The notes under the pieces: generated by a model
The model's database searches: none
Seen by the model: the letters and a program-made list of their open reading frames with translations, nothing else
What the model was told of the DNA's origin: nothing
Assembly (NCBI RefSeq): GCF_018131105.1
Contig: NZ_JAFCJI010000001.1
Coordinates: forward strand, 2,232,001-2,296,000
DNA: 64,000 nucleotides
Reading direction: 5' to 3'
From: Bradyrhizobium manausense
GTDB lineage: Bacteria; Pseudomonadota; Alphaproteobacteria; Rhizobiales; Xanthobacteraceae
Part shown: positions 53,046 to 61,037 of the stretch, piece after piece
Numbering within the stretch: the first letter of the stretch is position 1
Layout of the letters: each line of letters begins with the position of its first letter
Program-made: the position numbers and the translations under genes

Positions 53046-53160
53046 ATGACACATGTGCTGGACGAATATCCGGATCTCGCGGCCTGCGTGGCGCGCGGTG
53101 AAGCGCGGCCGGCGTTCCGGCGCGCGTTCGATGCGCAATTGGCGGTGTTCACCGCCACAT
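53046..53160 (+). pseudogene. Glutathione S-transferase C-terminal remnant
   Basis: The plus-strand peptide HVLDEYPDLAACVARGEARP then AFRRAFDAQLAVFTA reads like the last ~35 residues of a GST (the Y-P-x-L-A-x-Y-x-A-R-x-x-A-R-P-A-F pattern). No thioredoxin-fold N-terminus is present upstream and no proper stop at the family end, so it looks like a decayed fragment. It abuts, in convergent orientation, an intact GST. Confidence 0.55.
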
Positions 53161-53175
53161 CGCGCGGCTCACGCG

Positions 53176-53817
53176 CTACAATCCCGGTGATCTCGCCGCC
53201 CAGGCCTTGGTGGCCTGGCAGCTGTCCATCGCGCGGGCGTAGGCCGGGCGTGAAGTCGTGCGCGCGAGATAGTCCCGCTCGATGGTACCGGGAACGTAGT
53301 TGCCGGTTCGCAGGCCGAGCAGGAGCGCGTAGCTCACCGAGATGTCGGCAGCGGTGAAGCGGTCGCCGGCGAGATAAGGGCAATCCGCCAGGCGGCGGAT
53401 CACCAAACCCAGCCGGCTCTCAAAGGTCTCGAATGCCCATCGGGTCACCCGGGCATTTCGCTCGGCTTCGGGTGCAAGTGCGCGACCGACAAGGACGGCG
53501 TTCATCGGCCCGGCGAGCCCCGCTTCGCCCAGATGGAGAAATTGCAGAAAGGACGCGAAGGCGGGATCATCAGGGGCGACGGCAAGCGAGCCTGCCCCAT
53601 GGCGCGCGAGCAGGTACTGAAGGATCGCGATGGACTCGACCATGATCGTCTCGCCGTCCTGCAGCGCGGGAATGAAGCCGGCGGGGTTGATCGCAAGAAA
53701 TTCGCGATCACTCTCGTCCGCAAGCAGATCGACCGGCCGCAGCCGATAAGCCAGTCCGAGTTCTTCGAGCAGCCAAACAACACGGAACCCGCGACCTTCG
53801 CCATAGACGGTGAGCAT
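53176..53817 (-). CDS. Glutathione S-transferase family protein
   Basis: 213 residues. A thioredoxin-like N-domain (MLTVYGEGRGFRVVWLLEEL; NPAGFIPALQDGETIMVESIAILQYL, the conserved cis-Pro and E-S glutathione-binding motif) and a helical C-domain (ADCPYLAGDRFTAADISVSYALLLG, the N-capping box). Cytosolic detoxification family; substrate unknown. Confidence 0.9.
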   Translation of the reverse strand: MLTVYGEGRGFRVVWLLEELGLAYRLRPVDLLADESDREFLAINPAGFIPALQDGETIMVESIAILQYLLARHGAGSLAVAPDDPAFASFLQFLHLGEAGLAGPMNAVLVGRALAPEAERNARVTRWAFETFESRLGLVIRRLADCPYLAGDRFTAADISVSYALLLGLRTGNYVPGTIERDYLARTTSRPAYARAMDSCQATKAWAARSPGL

Positions 53818-54020
53818 GGTTGAGCATTCCCAAATTGGGCTGGATGTACCAACTCGAATTACAGTGGCAGCACTGTCACCGTAATCTCCAAAATTTCAAA
53901 CCCCATGACGGATTTGTCCGCAGCGATGAAGCCACGCGCGAAGCAGTCGTACAGGATCAGGATGGCACCGACGGACGGCCCAGAGCAGTTATTGCCCTGG
54001 GCCTGAGGCCGGATCCGAAT

Positions 54021-54389
54021 TCAGCTGCTCACATGGCCCTTGGGAGGCTCGACCATGTTGATGCGGTTGCCCTCAGCGTCGAATATCTGAGCCACGGCCC
54101 CAAACTTGCCTTCCACCTTGTTGACGAGTTGCAAGCCGAGGCTCGCCAGCCGTGCGTTCTCGACTGCGAGCACGGGCGTGACGATCGTCATGATCCCCTT
54201 GCCGGCGCGTTCGTCATCCTTCCAGAGCTGCAGGCCGGCCGCGCCCATGTTGCGCCATTGGGCCATGCCCGGAATCGGTTGGTCGTCGGCCGGGCGCCCC
54301 ATCAGCTTCTCATACCAGACGAGAGCCTCGTCGAAGTTGGAAACGGTGGCGCAAGCGTAAATGCCTTGGACAGTCATCCTTGTCGTCAT
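54021..54389 (-). CDS. VOC-superfamily (glyoxalase/bleomycin resistance-like) protein
   Basis: 122 residues with two beta-alpha-beta-beta-beta modules: GIYACATVSNFDEALVWYEKLMGRPADD and FGAVAQIFDAEGNRINMVEPP. AGGAG six bases before ATG 54389. It follows the ECF42 sigma and YCII genes on the same strand and may be a target of that sigma factor. The metal-ligand His at the first strand is replaced by Tyr/Ala, so enzyme activity is doubtful. Confidence 0.8.
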   Translation of the reverse strand: MTTRMTVQGIYACATVSNFDEALVWYEKLMGRPADDQPIPGMAQWRNMGAAGLQLWKDDERAGKGIMTIVTPVLAVENARLASLGLQLVNKVEGKFGAVAQIFDAEGNRINMVEPPKGHVSS

Positions 54390-54467
54390 GATCGTTCTCC
54401 TGGGTTGGACCAACGGATGTCGTCCAGGACGTCCCGATTTCGACAGGCGACGACAAAAAGTTCGCGA

Positions 54468-55706
54468 TCAGCTCAAAATTTTTGAGCGCTGTTCTTCGAG
54501 GTAGCGCCGTTCCCCCTCCGACCAGCACAAGCCGATCGCGACTGTGAAAGCTTCCACCGCCTCCGTGCGCTTGCCGAGATCGGCACAAATCTGCGCACGG
54601 GCCGCCCAATAGGGCAAATAATCGGCCATCCTGGCATCGCCAGAAAGTGCATCGATGTCGGCAAGAGCCGCATCCCGGTGCCCCATCCGCGCAAGAGCAA
54701 CGGCGCGGTTGAGTGTCACGACCGGCGAAGGCGCGATCTTTCCCAGCACATCGTAGAGAGACACCACAGTCTGCCAGTTCGACGCGCCGCCCAGACGGCG
54801 CGCGACATGGGCGGACTGGATCGCGGCCTCGATCTGATAACGACCGGTGGGACCGTTGGCGTTGGCCTCATGCAAGAGCCCCTCCGCCATCTGCAATTGC
54901 GCGCGATCCCAAAGCCTGACGTCCTGCTGGTCCAGCGGCACGAATTCCCCGTCGCGGCCCTGGCGGGATGACCGTCGCGCTTCCGCATAAAGCATCAGCG
55001 CGAGCAGGCCTTTTGCCTCGGGCTCCTGCGGAAGCAGGGATACGACCACATGCCCAAGCCAAATCGCCTCGTGTCCAAGCGCTTTCGCACCATCAATCTC
55101 CATCCACCCGTTCGTGTAGGCGGCATAGATCGAGGCCAGCACCGGCGGCAGACGTGTCGGCAGTTCCTCTCTTTCAGGCACGAGGAACGGAATATTCTCG
55201 TCCCTGATCTTCGCCTTGGCTCTCACGAGCCTCTGGCCCATGGTCTTTGGGGACACGAGAAATCGTGCGCTGATATCGATCGCGGTCAGGCCCAGCACGG
55301 TCTGAAGCATGAGTGGCGTTCGGGCCGCCGCATCGATGCTGGGATGCGCACAAGCAAACATGAGTGCCAGTCGCCTGTCCGGAATCCCGTCAGCCAGCTC
55401 CGCTGCGGCCGAGAGCTCGTCGGCAACGAGATCGAGATGATCTGCGCCCTTTTCCCTGACTTTCTCCTTGCGCCAATCATCGAGCCTGCGCCTTCGCGCA
55501 ATGGTCAGCAGCCAGGCATCGGGATTATCGGGCACGCCGGTATCAGGCCATTTCTCGAGTGCCGCCAAAAACGCTTCCGCGAGTGCATCCTCTGCCGACG
55601 CCAGATCACCCGAGCGCCCGCTGAGATAAGCGACCAGGCGACCATAGCTCTCGCGCGCGACTTTTTCCGCAAGGGATCGCGCCACGGCGGACTCCGAAAC
55701 CGTCAT
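54468..55706 (-). CDS. ECF42-type RNA polymerase sigma factor with C-terminal extension
   Basis: 412 residues. Sigma-2 region (~10-80: YGRLVAYLSGRSGDLASAEDALAEAFLAALEKWPDTGVPDNPDAWLLTIARR), sigma-4 region (~115-170: LQTVLGLTAIDISARFLVSPKTMGQRLVRAKAKI), then a ~220-residue TPR-like C-terminal domain (AAYTNGW; ALMLYAEARRSSR; LNRAVALARMGH). This long C-terminus and the upstream YCII gene, overlapping by ATGA, define group ECF42. In that group the extension, not an anti-sigma factor, is thought to control activity. Confidence 0.92.
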   Translation of the reverse strand: MTVSESAVARSLAEKVARESYGRLVAYLSGRSGDLASAEDALAEAFLAALEKWPDTGVPDNPDAWLLTIARRRRLDDWRKEKVREKGADHLDLVADELSAAAELADGIPDRRLALMFACAHPSIDAAARTPLMLQTVLGLTAIDISARFLVSPKTMGQRLVRAKAKIRDENIPFLVPEREELPTRLPPVLASIYAAYTNGWMEIDGAKALGHEAIWLGHVVVSLLPQEPEAKGLLALMLYAEARRSSRQGRDGEFVPLDQQDVRLWDRAQLQMAEGLLHEANANGPTGRYQIEAAIQSAHVARRLGGASNWQTVVSLYDVLGKIAPSPVVTLNRAVALARMGHRDAALADIDALSGDARMADYLPYWAARAQICADLGKRTEAVEAFTVAIGLCWSEGERRYLEEQRSKILS

Positions 55707-56065
55707 CCCGCATATTCCGATCGATCCCTGATGCGGCGCACTTCAACCGAGCCCCATGTCGCGGCAGGACAGCGTGCTGCCCATTTGTTGGCTTCGTCGA
55801 TATTGGCAACGTCGATGATGAAATAGCCGCCCAACTGTTCGCGAGCATCGGCATAGGGGCCGTCCAGAACACTGACCTCACCGCCCTTAACGCGTACGAT
55901 GCTCGCCTCCGAGGAACCGACGAGGGCATCCGTCGAGATGAATACCGCGGCCTTCTCCAGAGCCTGTTGATAGGCAAACATCTGACCCATGAAACGCGCC
56001 ATGTCCTGCGGTGCCACGGCTTGTCCGTCGGCTTCGTTGGCGTGGAGCATAAGCATGTAACGCAT
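55703..56065 (-). CDS. YCII-domain (DGPF) protein, partner of ECF42
   Basis: 120 residues, MRYMLMLHANEADGQAVAPQ at the start and VLDGPYADAREQLGGYFIIDVANIDEA in the core, the DGPF/YCII signature. Small ferredoxin-like proteins, usually the conserved target and neighbour of ECF42. The stop overlaps the sigma start. Confidence 0.9.
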   Translation of the reverse strand: MRYMLMLHANEADGQAVAPQDMARFMGQMFAYQQALEKAAVFISTDALVGSSEASIVRVKGGEVSVLDGPYADAREQLGGYFIIDVANIDEANKWAARCPAATWGSVEVRRIRDRSEYAG

Positions 56066-56171
56066 GAAGTCCCGTCCTCAATGAACGCTTGCGAAGTCAA
56101 TTTAGCGCAGAAGTTCCTGAAGCGGAGTCAAATTCGATGGTTTGGAGAGCGCCTGCGAGTCCGCAACAAAA

Positions 56172-56207
56172 AAGCCCGACCGCTCGACGCGGCCGGGCTG
56201 AGTTTTT
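56172..56207 (-). terminator. Intrinsic terminator of the outer-membrane protein gene
   Basis: AGCCCGACCGC/GCGGCCGGGCT stem around a five-base loop, with T6 on the minus strand and T5 on the plus strand. Lies 25 bases after the minus-strand stop at 56232. Confidence 0.8.
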
Positions 56208-56231
56208 GACTGGAACAGATCCTTCAGACGA

Positions 56232-56981
56232 TCAGTAACGCGCGACGACCGGGCCGCCGAACTTGTAGTTCACGCCGATCTTGGCGATCGACAGCTTGTT
56301 CTTAATGTCGACGTTCGCAATCGTCGTGACACCGCCAGCGAGCGGCGACAAATCCCAGACGACGGTCTTCTTGTCGAACTCGATGTAGTTGTATTCGATG
56401 AAGGCGCTCCAATTGTGGTCGAACGCATATTCGGCGCCGAGGCCGAGCACCCAGCCAAGCGGCGTCGTGCTCGAGCGCGACTCGAACACGCCCGGGACAC
56501 CGATCGAATCGCTGGAGTGCATCCAGGCCGCGCCGCCCTTCGCGTAAACCAGCGTGCGATCAGCCACGACACCACCGATGCGGCCCGTGACGGTCGCCAG
56601 CCAATCGCTCTTCGTGGTGCAGGTCACGAAGCCAACGCACGGCGCGTTGCCCTTCACGTCCAGTCCGGAGATGTCACCCTGGACACCGAACACGACCCAG
56701 CCGCTCTGCCAGTTGTAACCGAGCTGGCCACCGCCCAGGAAACCGCTGCGGCTGTTCTGGGCCAGAGCCGTACCGACGGGAATTGCGCCGATGGCGCCGT
56801 TGACCGAAGCCAGGGTGGATTCCGTGGTGCCCCAACCGGCGCCGACATTGCCGCCGAGATAGAATCCGGTCCACGACCACACGGCGGCGGGAGCGTACGG
56901 GGCCTTGACGGCCAGGTCAGCCGCGAAGCTCAGGCTTGTTGACGCAAGAAGCAGTGCAGCGGCGGCGAGATTTGTTTTCAT
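56232..56981 (-). CDS. Outer-membrane beta-barrel protein (Omp25/31-like)
   Basis: 249 residues: signal peptide MKTNLAAAALLLASTSLSFA, then APAAVWSWTGFYLGGNVGAGWG, the standard opening of rhizobial Omp25/31-type eight-strand barrels. Alternating strands follow (GGGQLGYNWQSGWVVFGVQGD; GWVLGLGAEYAFDHNWSAFIEYNY), ending IAKIGVNYKFGGPVVARY with C-terminal Tyr/Phe for barrel assembly. GAGGAAAG before ATG 56981. Confidence 0.92.
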   Translation of the reverse strand: MKTNLAAAALLLASTSLSFAADLAVKAPYAPAAVWSWTGFYLGGNVGAGWGTTESTLASVNGAIGAIPVGTALAQNSRSGFLGGGQLGYNWQSGWVVFGVQGDISGLDVKGNAPCVGFVTCTTKSDWLATVTGRIGGVVADRTLVYAKGGAAWMHSSDSIGVPGVFESRSSTTPLGWVLGLGAEYAFDHNWSAFIEYNYIEFDKKTVVWDLSPLAGGVTTIANVDIKNKLSIAKIGVNYKFGGPVVARY

Positions 56982-57369
56982 ACTTTCCTCGGACTTCCAA
57001 AAATTCCGGCCAATGGCCATTCACGCAGCGGTTGTACAGACCGAAAAACCGCAGCCTAGTGCACGGCAGCAACACGTCTGTCGTTTCGTCACAAGTCACA
57101 ACGAATTCACGACGACACTTCTCAACGCGCGCACGCAGTCGCTGAACGGTGCGCGCGATGACCGCAACGGCAGCGCAAGTTTGCTCAAGCACGCAGTCTA
57201 TCACGGCAATGAATACGTCTGCTTCGCCGTGCTTTTCGCTCTGATTCATTCAAAAAAGAATCGTGATGCGCTTGCCATCTGGGGGCATGTGATGGTGATG
57301 AGATCGTACGGGAGCGAGCGTGACTCGCTCACATCACGCTGTGAAGCATGAACGCTGCTGGCAGCCTCT
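56982..57369. other. Intergenic region upstream of the outer-membrane protein
   Basis: About 390 bases with noticeably lower GC and no supported gene. Minus-strand open frame 56917-57249 has poor composition and is rejected. Should hold the outer-membrane protein promoter. Confidence 0.45.
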
Positions 57370-57999
57370 TCAATTCGTCGTGGTCTTGCCGCCGCGCATG
57401 AACACGAGCTTTTCCTCACGAAATCGGAGAATGAGCCATGCGGTCTCATCGAAACCGTGTGCGAGCTTTCCGGCGTGGGAATACACCATCTGAGCAGCTT
57501 CCGACTTCGACGGCGGTCCCAGCACCGTCACGACCTCCGAACGCGACATCCCTAAATGCAGCTTGCCGTCGAAGACGAGCGGCGCGGACTTTTCCGGGAT
57601 GATGGCGCAATCGGTCGAGGTCTCGGTGTCTTTTTCGGTGAGCTCTTCAACGATCTCTGTGACACGATGGTCCGGGCCGCCCATCTCTCCGCTGGACACG
57701 ACCCATAGTCGATGCTGCGCGCGCCTGTAACACAGCCAATAAACGCTACCTCCAGCGTCGCCCTGGTGTTGGATGGTCCCTTCGCCCACGGCTTCGCGGA
57801 CCGCGCCGAGCGACGTCTCCTCCAAGCGGCCGGCGAATGCGCCCAGCGAAAAGCGGGTCGCCAATCTCTTCGCGACCGTCGGCGGCACGCGCTCGAGCGC
57901 ATGTTCGTCGAATGGCGGCGGCGGTGTCTGCGCGGAGCAGTCGTCGGCGGGGATCGCGAAAAGGAGAAGCAGCAAGAAGAGCGTCTTTGTCTGAGCCAT
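57370..57999 (-). CDS. Hypothetical exported protein with SmpA/BamE-like motif
   Basis: 209 residues with signal peptide (KTLFLLLLLFAIPADDCSA). Middle part VYWLCYRRAQHRLWVVSSGEMGGPDHRVTEI. The C-terminal LHLGMSRSEVVTVLGPPSKS is the G-M-S-R-S-E-V-x-x-x-L-G-x-P pattern found in SmpA/BamE-like folds. Envelope protein, function unknown. Confidence 0.7.
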   Translation of the reverse strand: MAQTKTLFLLLLLFAIPADDCSAQTPPPPFDEHALERVPPTVAKRLATRFSLGAFAGRLEETSLGAVREAVGEGTIQHQGDAGGSVYWLCYRRAQHRLWVVSSGEMGGPDHRVTEIVEELTEKDTETSTDCAIIPEKSAPLVFDGKLHLGMSRSEVVTVLGPPSKSEAAQMVYSHAGKLAHGFDETAWLILRFREEKLVFMRGGKTTTN

Positions 58000-58197
58000 G
58001 CAGCTTAGTCGCGTTGGCTCGACAAGGGTTCAGACGGCTTTCACCATTCACTGCAGAGTCTTGATGCCGTTGGGAATACCGTGACAGTGCACGAAACGCC
58101 ACACATCACCGCGTGCGGTTGCTAACGGTCATCGTGAAATGGATTCACCTTCACCGCAATTGCGACGGCGCCCTGCCGAAGGAATTTTACAAACCCT

Positions 58198-58833
58198 TTA
58201 CCGCTGCTCGGTGGCAATGCGTAAACCCAGAGCAATCAGGACCATTCCAGTCACGCCCTCCACGAGGCGACGCACGGTAGGCCGTTGAAGTGCATTCCGC
58301 ACCTTGTGGATCGCTGCGGCATAAAATGCGAGCCAGAGGAAGGTCATTCCCGCAAAGACAATTCCAAGCGCGAGCAGTGTCGCAAAGGTCGAACCGCCGA
58401 TCGGCGCGAACTGGGGAAGCAGGCTTGTGAAGAAAACGGCCATCTTGGGATTGCCGAGATCGCTGATGAGCCCCTGCCTGAAAGCCATCCAGGGGCTGAC
58501 GCGGCCATGCGAGTGGTTCTCCATCGCGATCCACGAACCTTGCTCCCGCGGCCAAAGGGCTTCGTACAACGCGACGATGCCCAGATAGATCAGATAAGCA
58601 GCCCCCAGATACTTGATCGCAAGAAACAGTGGCGCCGAAGCCACCAGAAGAGCAGCAAGGCCGACGCTGGTCGCCAGCGCCCAGACCACCTGTCCAACTG
58701 CGATGCCAGCCGCTGTGCAAATCCCGCCAGTCCGCCCGGCCAACAGGGTGCTGCGGATTGTCGTGGCCGTGTCGGGCCCCGGCGTGACAATGACGATGAT
58801 CGACGTCCCGATGAATGCAAGAAACGATAACAT
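58198..58833 (-). CDS. LysE-family amino acid exporter
   Basis: 211 residues, six helices. Family N-terminus LSFLAFIGTSIIVIVTPGPDTATTIRSTLLAGRTGGICTAAGIAVGQ with the VTPGPD motif, and FRQGLISDLGNPKMAVFFTSLLPQF. Inner-membrane efflux of amino acids or homoserine-lactone-type molecules. The ATG at 58833 fits the family start; upstream extension of the frame runs into repeat DNA. Confidence 0.9.
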   Translation of the reverse strand: MLSFLAFIGTSIIVIVTPGPDTATTIRSTLLAGRTGGICTAAGIAVGQVVWALATSVGLAALLVASAPLFLAIKYLGAAYLIYLGIVALYEALWPREQGSWIAMENHSHGRVSPWMAFRQGLISDLGNPKMAVFFTSLLPQFAPIGGSTFATLLALGIVFAGMTFLWLAFYAAAIHKVRNALQRPTVRRLVEGVTGMVLIALGLRIATEQR

Positions 58834-58861
58834 GCTCCGCTGCTCCTCCGCTCGTCGTCGA

Positions 58862-59029
58862 TTAGAGGCATGAGTTCGTAGGATGTGTTGAGCCCCTGCG
58901 AAACCCATATCTTCTCGATCGCCGCTCCGTAAGCCCGACACCACCTATCAGCAACGTCAGCTTCCGCTCGGCCGGATTGACCTTGAAGAAGCCTTTACCC
59001 GGAACGAAGTTGTGACGGTCCACGGTCAT
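58862..59029 (-). CDS. Possible small protein whose C-terminal half is repeat-encoded
   Basis: 55 codons from ATG 59029: MTVDRHNFVPGKGFFKVNPA, ERKLTLLIGGVGLTERRSRR, then residues encoded by the repeat arm at 58878-58910. The first half has a plausible protein composition (VPGKGFFKVNPAERKLTLLIGG). Ribosome site weak. Could be a decayed gene end. Confidence 0.3.
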   Translation of the reverse strand: MTVDRHNFVPGKGFFKVNPAERKLTLLIGGVGLTERRSRRYGFRRGSTHPTNSCL

Positions 59030-59092
59030 GCCGAGTCTCGACCACGCAACAGGAGCGATGGGTTTCGCGAGAGCTCAACCCATCCTACGGGC
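58878..59092. repeat. Inverted arms of an interspersed GTAGGATGGGTT-type repeat
   Basis: Left arm ~58879-58910 (CGTAGGATGTGTTGAG...CGAAACCCAT) and right arm ~59061-59092, its near-perfect inverse (about 28 of 32 bases match), 150 bases apart. The unit resembles a multi-copy Bradyrhizobium intergenic repeat (from memory). Confidence 0.65.
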
Positions 59093-59156
59093 TACGAAAT
59101 GGGAGTTCGGCCACAAGGCGGGTTCTCATTTCGAGCCAAACATTGCACAATGCGAC

Positions 59157-59342
59157 ATGGCTAAAGCAAGAGTGACTTTCAGAACCGTACGTGTCGCCGA
59201 GGGCGACTGGAAAATACTCGCTGACTATCCGGACGCCGAGCAGCGTGAAATCACCGGATTCGCCAGCAAGGTGGATGCCGACGCCTGGATCAACGGTGAC
59301 CGCAAGATCGCGTGGCTGCGCTCTCAAGGCTACGCCAAGTGA
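59157..59342 (+). CDS. Small hypothetical protein (61 aa)
   Basis: 61 residues, MAKARVTFRTVRVAEGDWKI, LADYPDAEQREITGFASKVD, ADAWINGDRKIAWLRSQGYAK. A compact alpha/beta peptide of a type common in rhizobia (the AWINGDRKxAWLRSxGY end). Cytoplasmic; function unknown. Confidence 0.75.
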   Translation: MAKARVTFRTVRVAEGDWKILADYPDAEQREITGFASKVDADAWINGDRKIAWLRSQGYAK

Positions 59343-59596
59343 CCTAACAGGTCCCGACAATTCGCCGCGAGCACATCGCGATAGAGCGCATGGTCGCGAT
59401 CGTCAAAGAACGTACGCGCCAAGCCATTGCCGCTCTGAGTGACATGGTGGGGACGATCGGGGGCGACGACAGGAGCAAAACGGGCCATGCCGCAACATGC
59501 TCGTAACCGCGAATTGCATCAATTTGCTGCAGAAACACAGCAATTCGTAATTCTTCACGAGCGATCACGGCAAGGAAAGCGCGGCAACGGAACTCA

Positions 59597-60121
59597 TTAG
59601 CGCGGACTTCCGAGGCCCTTTACGAACTCCCATAGGCGAACGTTGATTTCCCCGAGTTTGTCAGCTGTATCTTTGACGTTGGAGACCTTCAAAGGTTTTC
59701 CGCGGCTCTGATAGAACAACGGCATAAGCAACACATCAACGACAGGCGTTGCACCCGTGGTTTCTATCCGCAACCCTTGGCGAGCAATCAGGTTGCGAAC
59801 GGCTTTGTGCGCCTTCAGGTCTTTGTAAATGGCCTGCCATGCGGCTATTTCCTCTGGGTGATTGGCACGCGTAACCATGAAGTCAACCAGCTTCAGCTTA
59901 CGCTCAAAGCTGAATTGCGAAGCGAACATCTCCTTCGCAGTTTCATAAGGGACGGGGTTGCTCACGATACAGAAGATAGCCGCTAGAAGGTTTTCCGCGT
60001 TTGATAGTTCGATGATGGCGCGGCCGGCCTCCGAGTAGAGTTCTTTCTTCTCATCATCGCCCGGACGGGGCATCAATGCTTTGGCAAGAGCACTGACTGC
60101 CGAATTCGACTTTTTCGACAT
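59597..60121 (-). CDS. Hypothetical all-helical protein (174 aa) in low-GC islet
   Basis: 174 residues, mostly helical: ELYSEAGRAIIELSNAENLLAAIFCIVS, FSFERKLKLVDFMVTRANHPEEIAAW, LKAHKAVRNLIARQGLRI, then a C-terminal KLGEINVRLWEFVKGLG. The RNLIA segment recalls the RN-x-IAH turn of HEPN-like helical proteins, but the catalytic His is absent. GC and codon use are lower than in neighbours, suggesting acquisition. Function unknown. Confidence 0.65.
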   Translation of the reverse strand: MSKKSNSAVSALAKALMPRPGDDEKKELYSEAGRAIIELSNAENLLAAIFCIVSNPVPYETAKEMFASQFSFERKLKLVDFMVTRANHPEEIAAWQAIYKDLKAHKAVRNLIARQGLRIETTGATPVVDVLLMPLFYQSRGKPLKVSNVKDTADKLGEINVRLWEFVKGLGSPR

Positions 60122-60155
60122 CGACCATCACCCCGCACGTAAGCAGCGGCAGAAA

Positions 60156-60281
60156 TCACGCCCGCCGCCGTCCGACTACCGCAGCAACAATACCAACAAT
60201 GATGATTGCAGCGACGATAGCCCAGAGGCCTTCGGCGCTGATACTCACGCCCCACAGGTTCACCAGCAACTTATCAGACAT
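60156..60281 (-). CDS. Membrane miniprotein (41 aa)
   Basis: MSDKLLVNLWGVSISAEGLW then AIVAAIIIVGIVAAVVGRRRA: a polar N-terminus, one transmembrane helix and a basic end that fixes N-out/C-in topology. GAGAG nine to thirteen bases upstream of the ATG. 34 bases ahead of the helical-protein gene on the same strand; probably one transcript. Confidence 0.6.
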   Translation of the reverse strand: MSDKLLVNLWGVSISAEGLWAIVAAIIIVGIVAAVVGRRRA

Positions 60282-60403
60282 GATCACAGCTCTCTGTTGC
60301 GCAACTCCGGTTTTTCCGGCGCGCTATGCGATTGACAGAAAGCCTGGAGAAAGCGACAACGCTCAACGTTGCGGAGGAGAAGTCATCTGCTCTCCACCAG
60401 GCT

Positions 60404-60433
60404 GTAGGTAGTGCTCGCCAAAGCACTACCTAC
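60404..60433. repeat. Perfect 12-base-pair hairpin
   Basis: GTAGGTAGTGCT (60404-60415), loop CGCCAA, AGCACTACCTAC (60422-60433). No T-tract on either side. It overlaps the stop codon of the open frame at 60430-60693. Confidence 0.85.
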
Positions 60434-60693
60434 TTCCCGCATATCAGCGGTTCGCGTTGACCGAAAGGCCACTGCGGAATATGAGCATCACTTATCCCGT
60501 GGTGATTTGAGCGGTCGATTTTGACAGTCTCGCCCTTGATTTGTGAATCCGGCAAAGCCGTCAAAGCCTTAGGGTGTTGATAAGTATCCGCCCTGCTACC
60601 TTGACATGGGATAACTTTTTTCAGACCTCCCGGCCCGTACGTGCCTTTCCCCGCTCTTGATGCTGATTCGCAAATCACCGCTGATGGCCACAA
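60430..60693 (-). CDS. Doubtful open reading frame (87 codons)
   Basis: Opens at TTG 60693 (GTG at 60678 also possible). The C-terminal half (DSQIKGETVKIDRSNHHGIS, IPQWPFGQREPLICGK) has a protein-like composition; the N-terminal half does not. May be the remnant of a longer gene disrupted upstream. No family recognised. Confidence 0.3.
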   Translation of the reverse strand: MWPSAVICESASRAGKGTYGPGGLKKVIPCQGSRADTYQHPKALTALPDSQIKGETVKIDRSNHHGISDAHIPQWPFGQREPLICGK

Positions 60694-60704
60694 GGGTACT
60701 GCCC

Positions 60705-60815
60705 ATGAGCACGCTGACGTATTGGGTCTACTGGGCCCTAGGGATAATTGTTGAGGCTTCGGTTGGCGCCGGGATGGCTGAAAGCCTGCTGTGGCTACGT
60801 CCCGCCTGCGGCTGA
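60705..60815 (+). CDS. Possible membrane microprotein (36 aa)
   Basis: MSTLTYWVYWALGIIVEASV then GAGMAESLLWLRPACG; hydrophobic throughout. AAGGG eight bases before the ATG. No family recognised and no other support. Confidence 0.3.
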   Translation: MSTLTYWVYWALGIIVEASVGAGMAESLLWLRPACG

Positions 60816-61037
60816 TGAGTCTTCGAACGACTTCCGCCTGAAGTTTCGGTGACAGTAAATTCGTCCGGCGCTGCCGCGCCTGCAGCTTCGGTCGACACTG
60901 TGCCGATTTACTTCACTACACACCCCTCACGCACACGTTTCCCCCCGCCCCCTGCCCCTCCCGCCACTTTCCTGCTATCTCTCCCCCGCCGTTCCGGCCC
61001 AGACAAAACCCTCTGATCATCCAAGGGAGCAAGAAAC

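Noticed and set aside
56917..57249. Minus-strand open frame upstream of the outer-membrane protein
   Set aside because: Cys/Arg-rich random composition, overlaps the signal-peptide region of the real gene and its promoter.
59390..59506. Plus-strand frame MVAIVKERTRQAIAALSDMV after the 61-aa gene
   Set aside because: Only 38 codons, no ribosome site and no recognised family; may be a gene remnant but cannot be supported.
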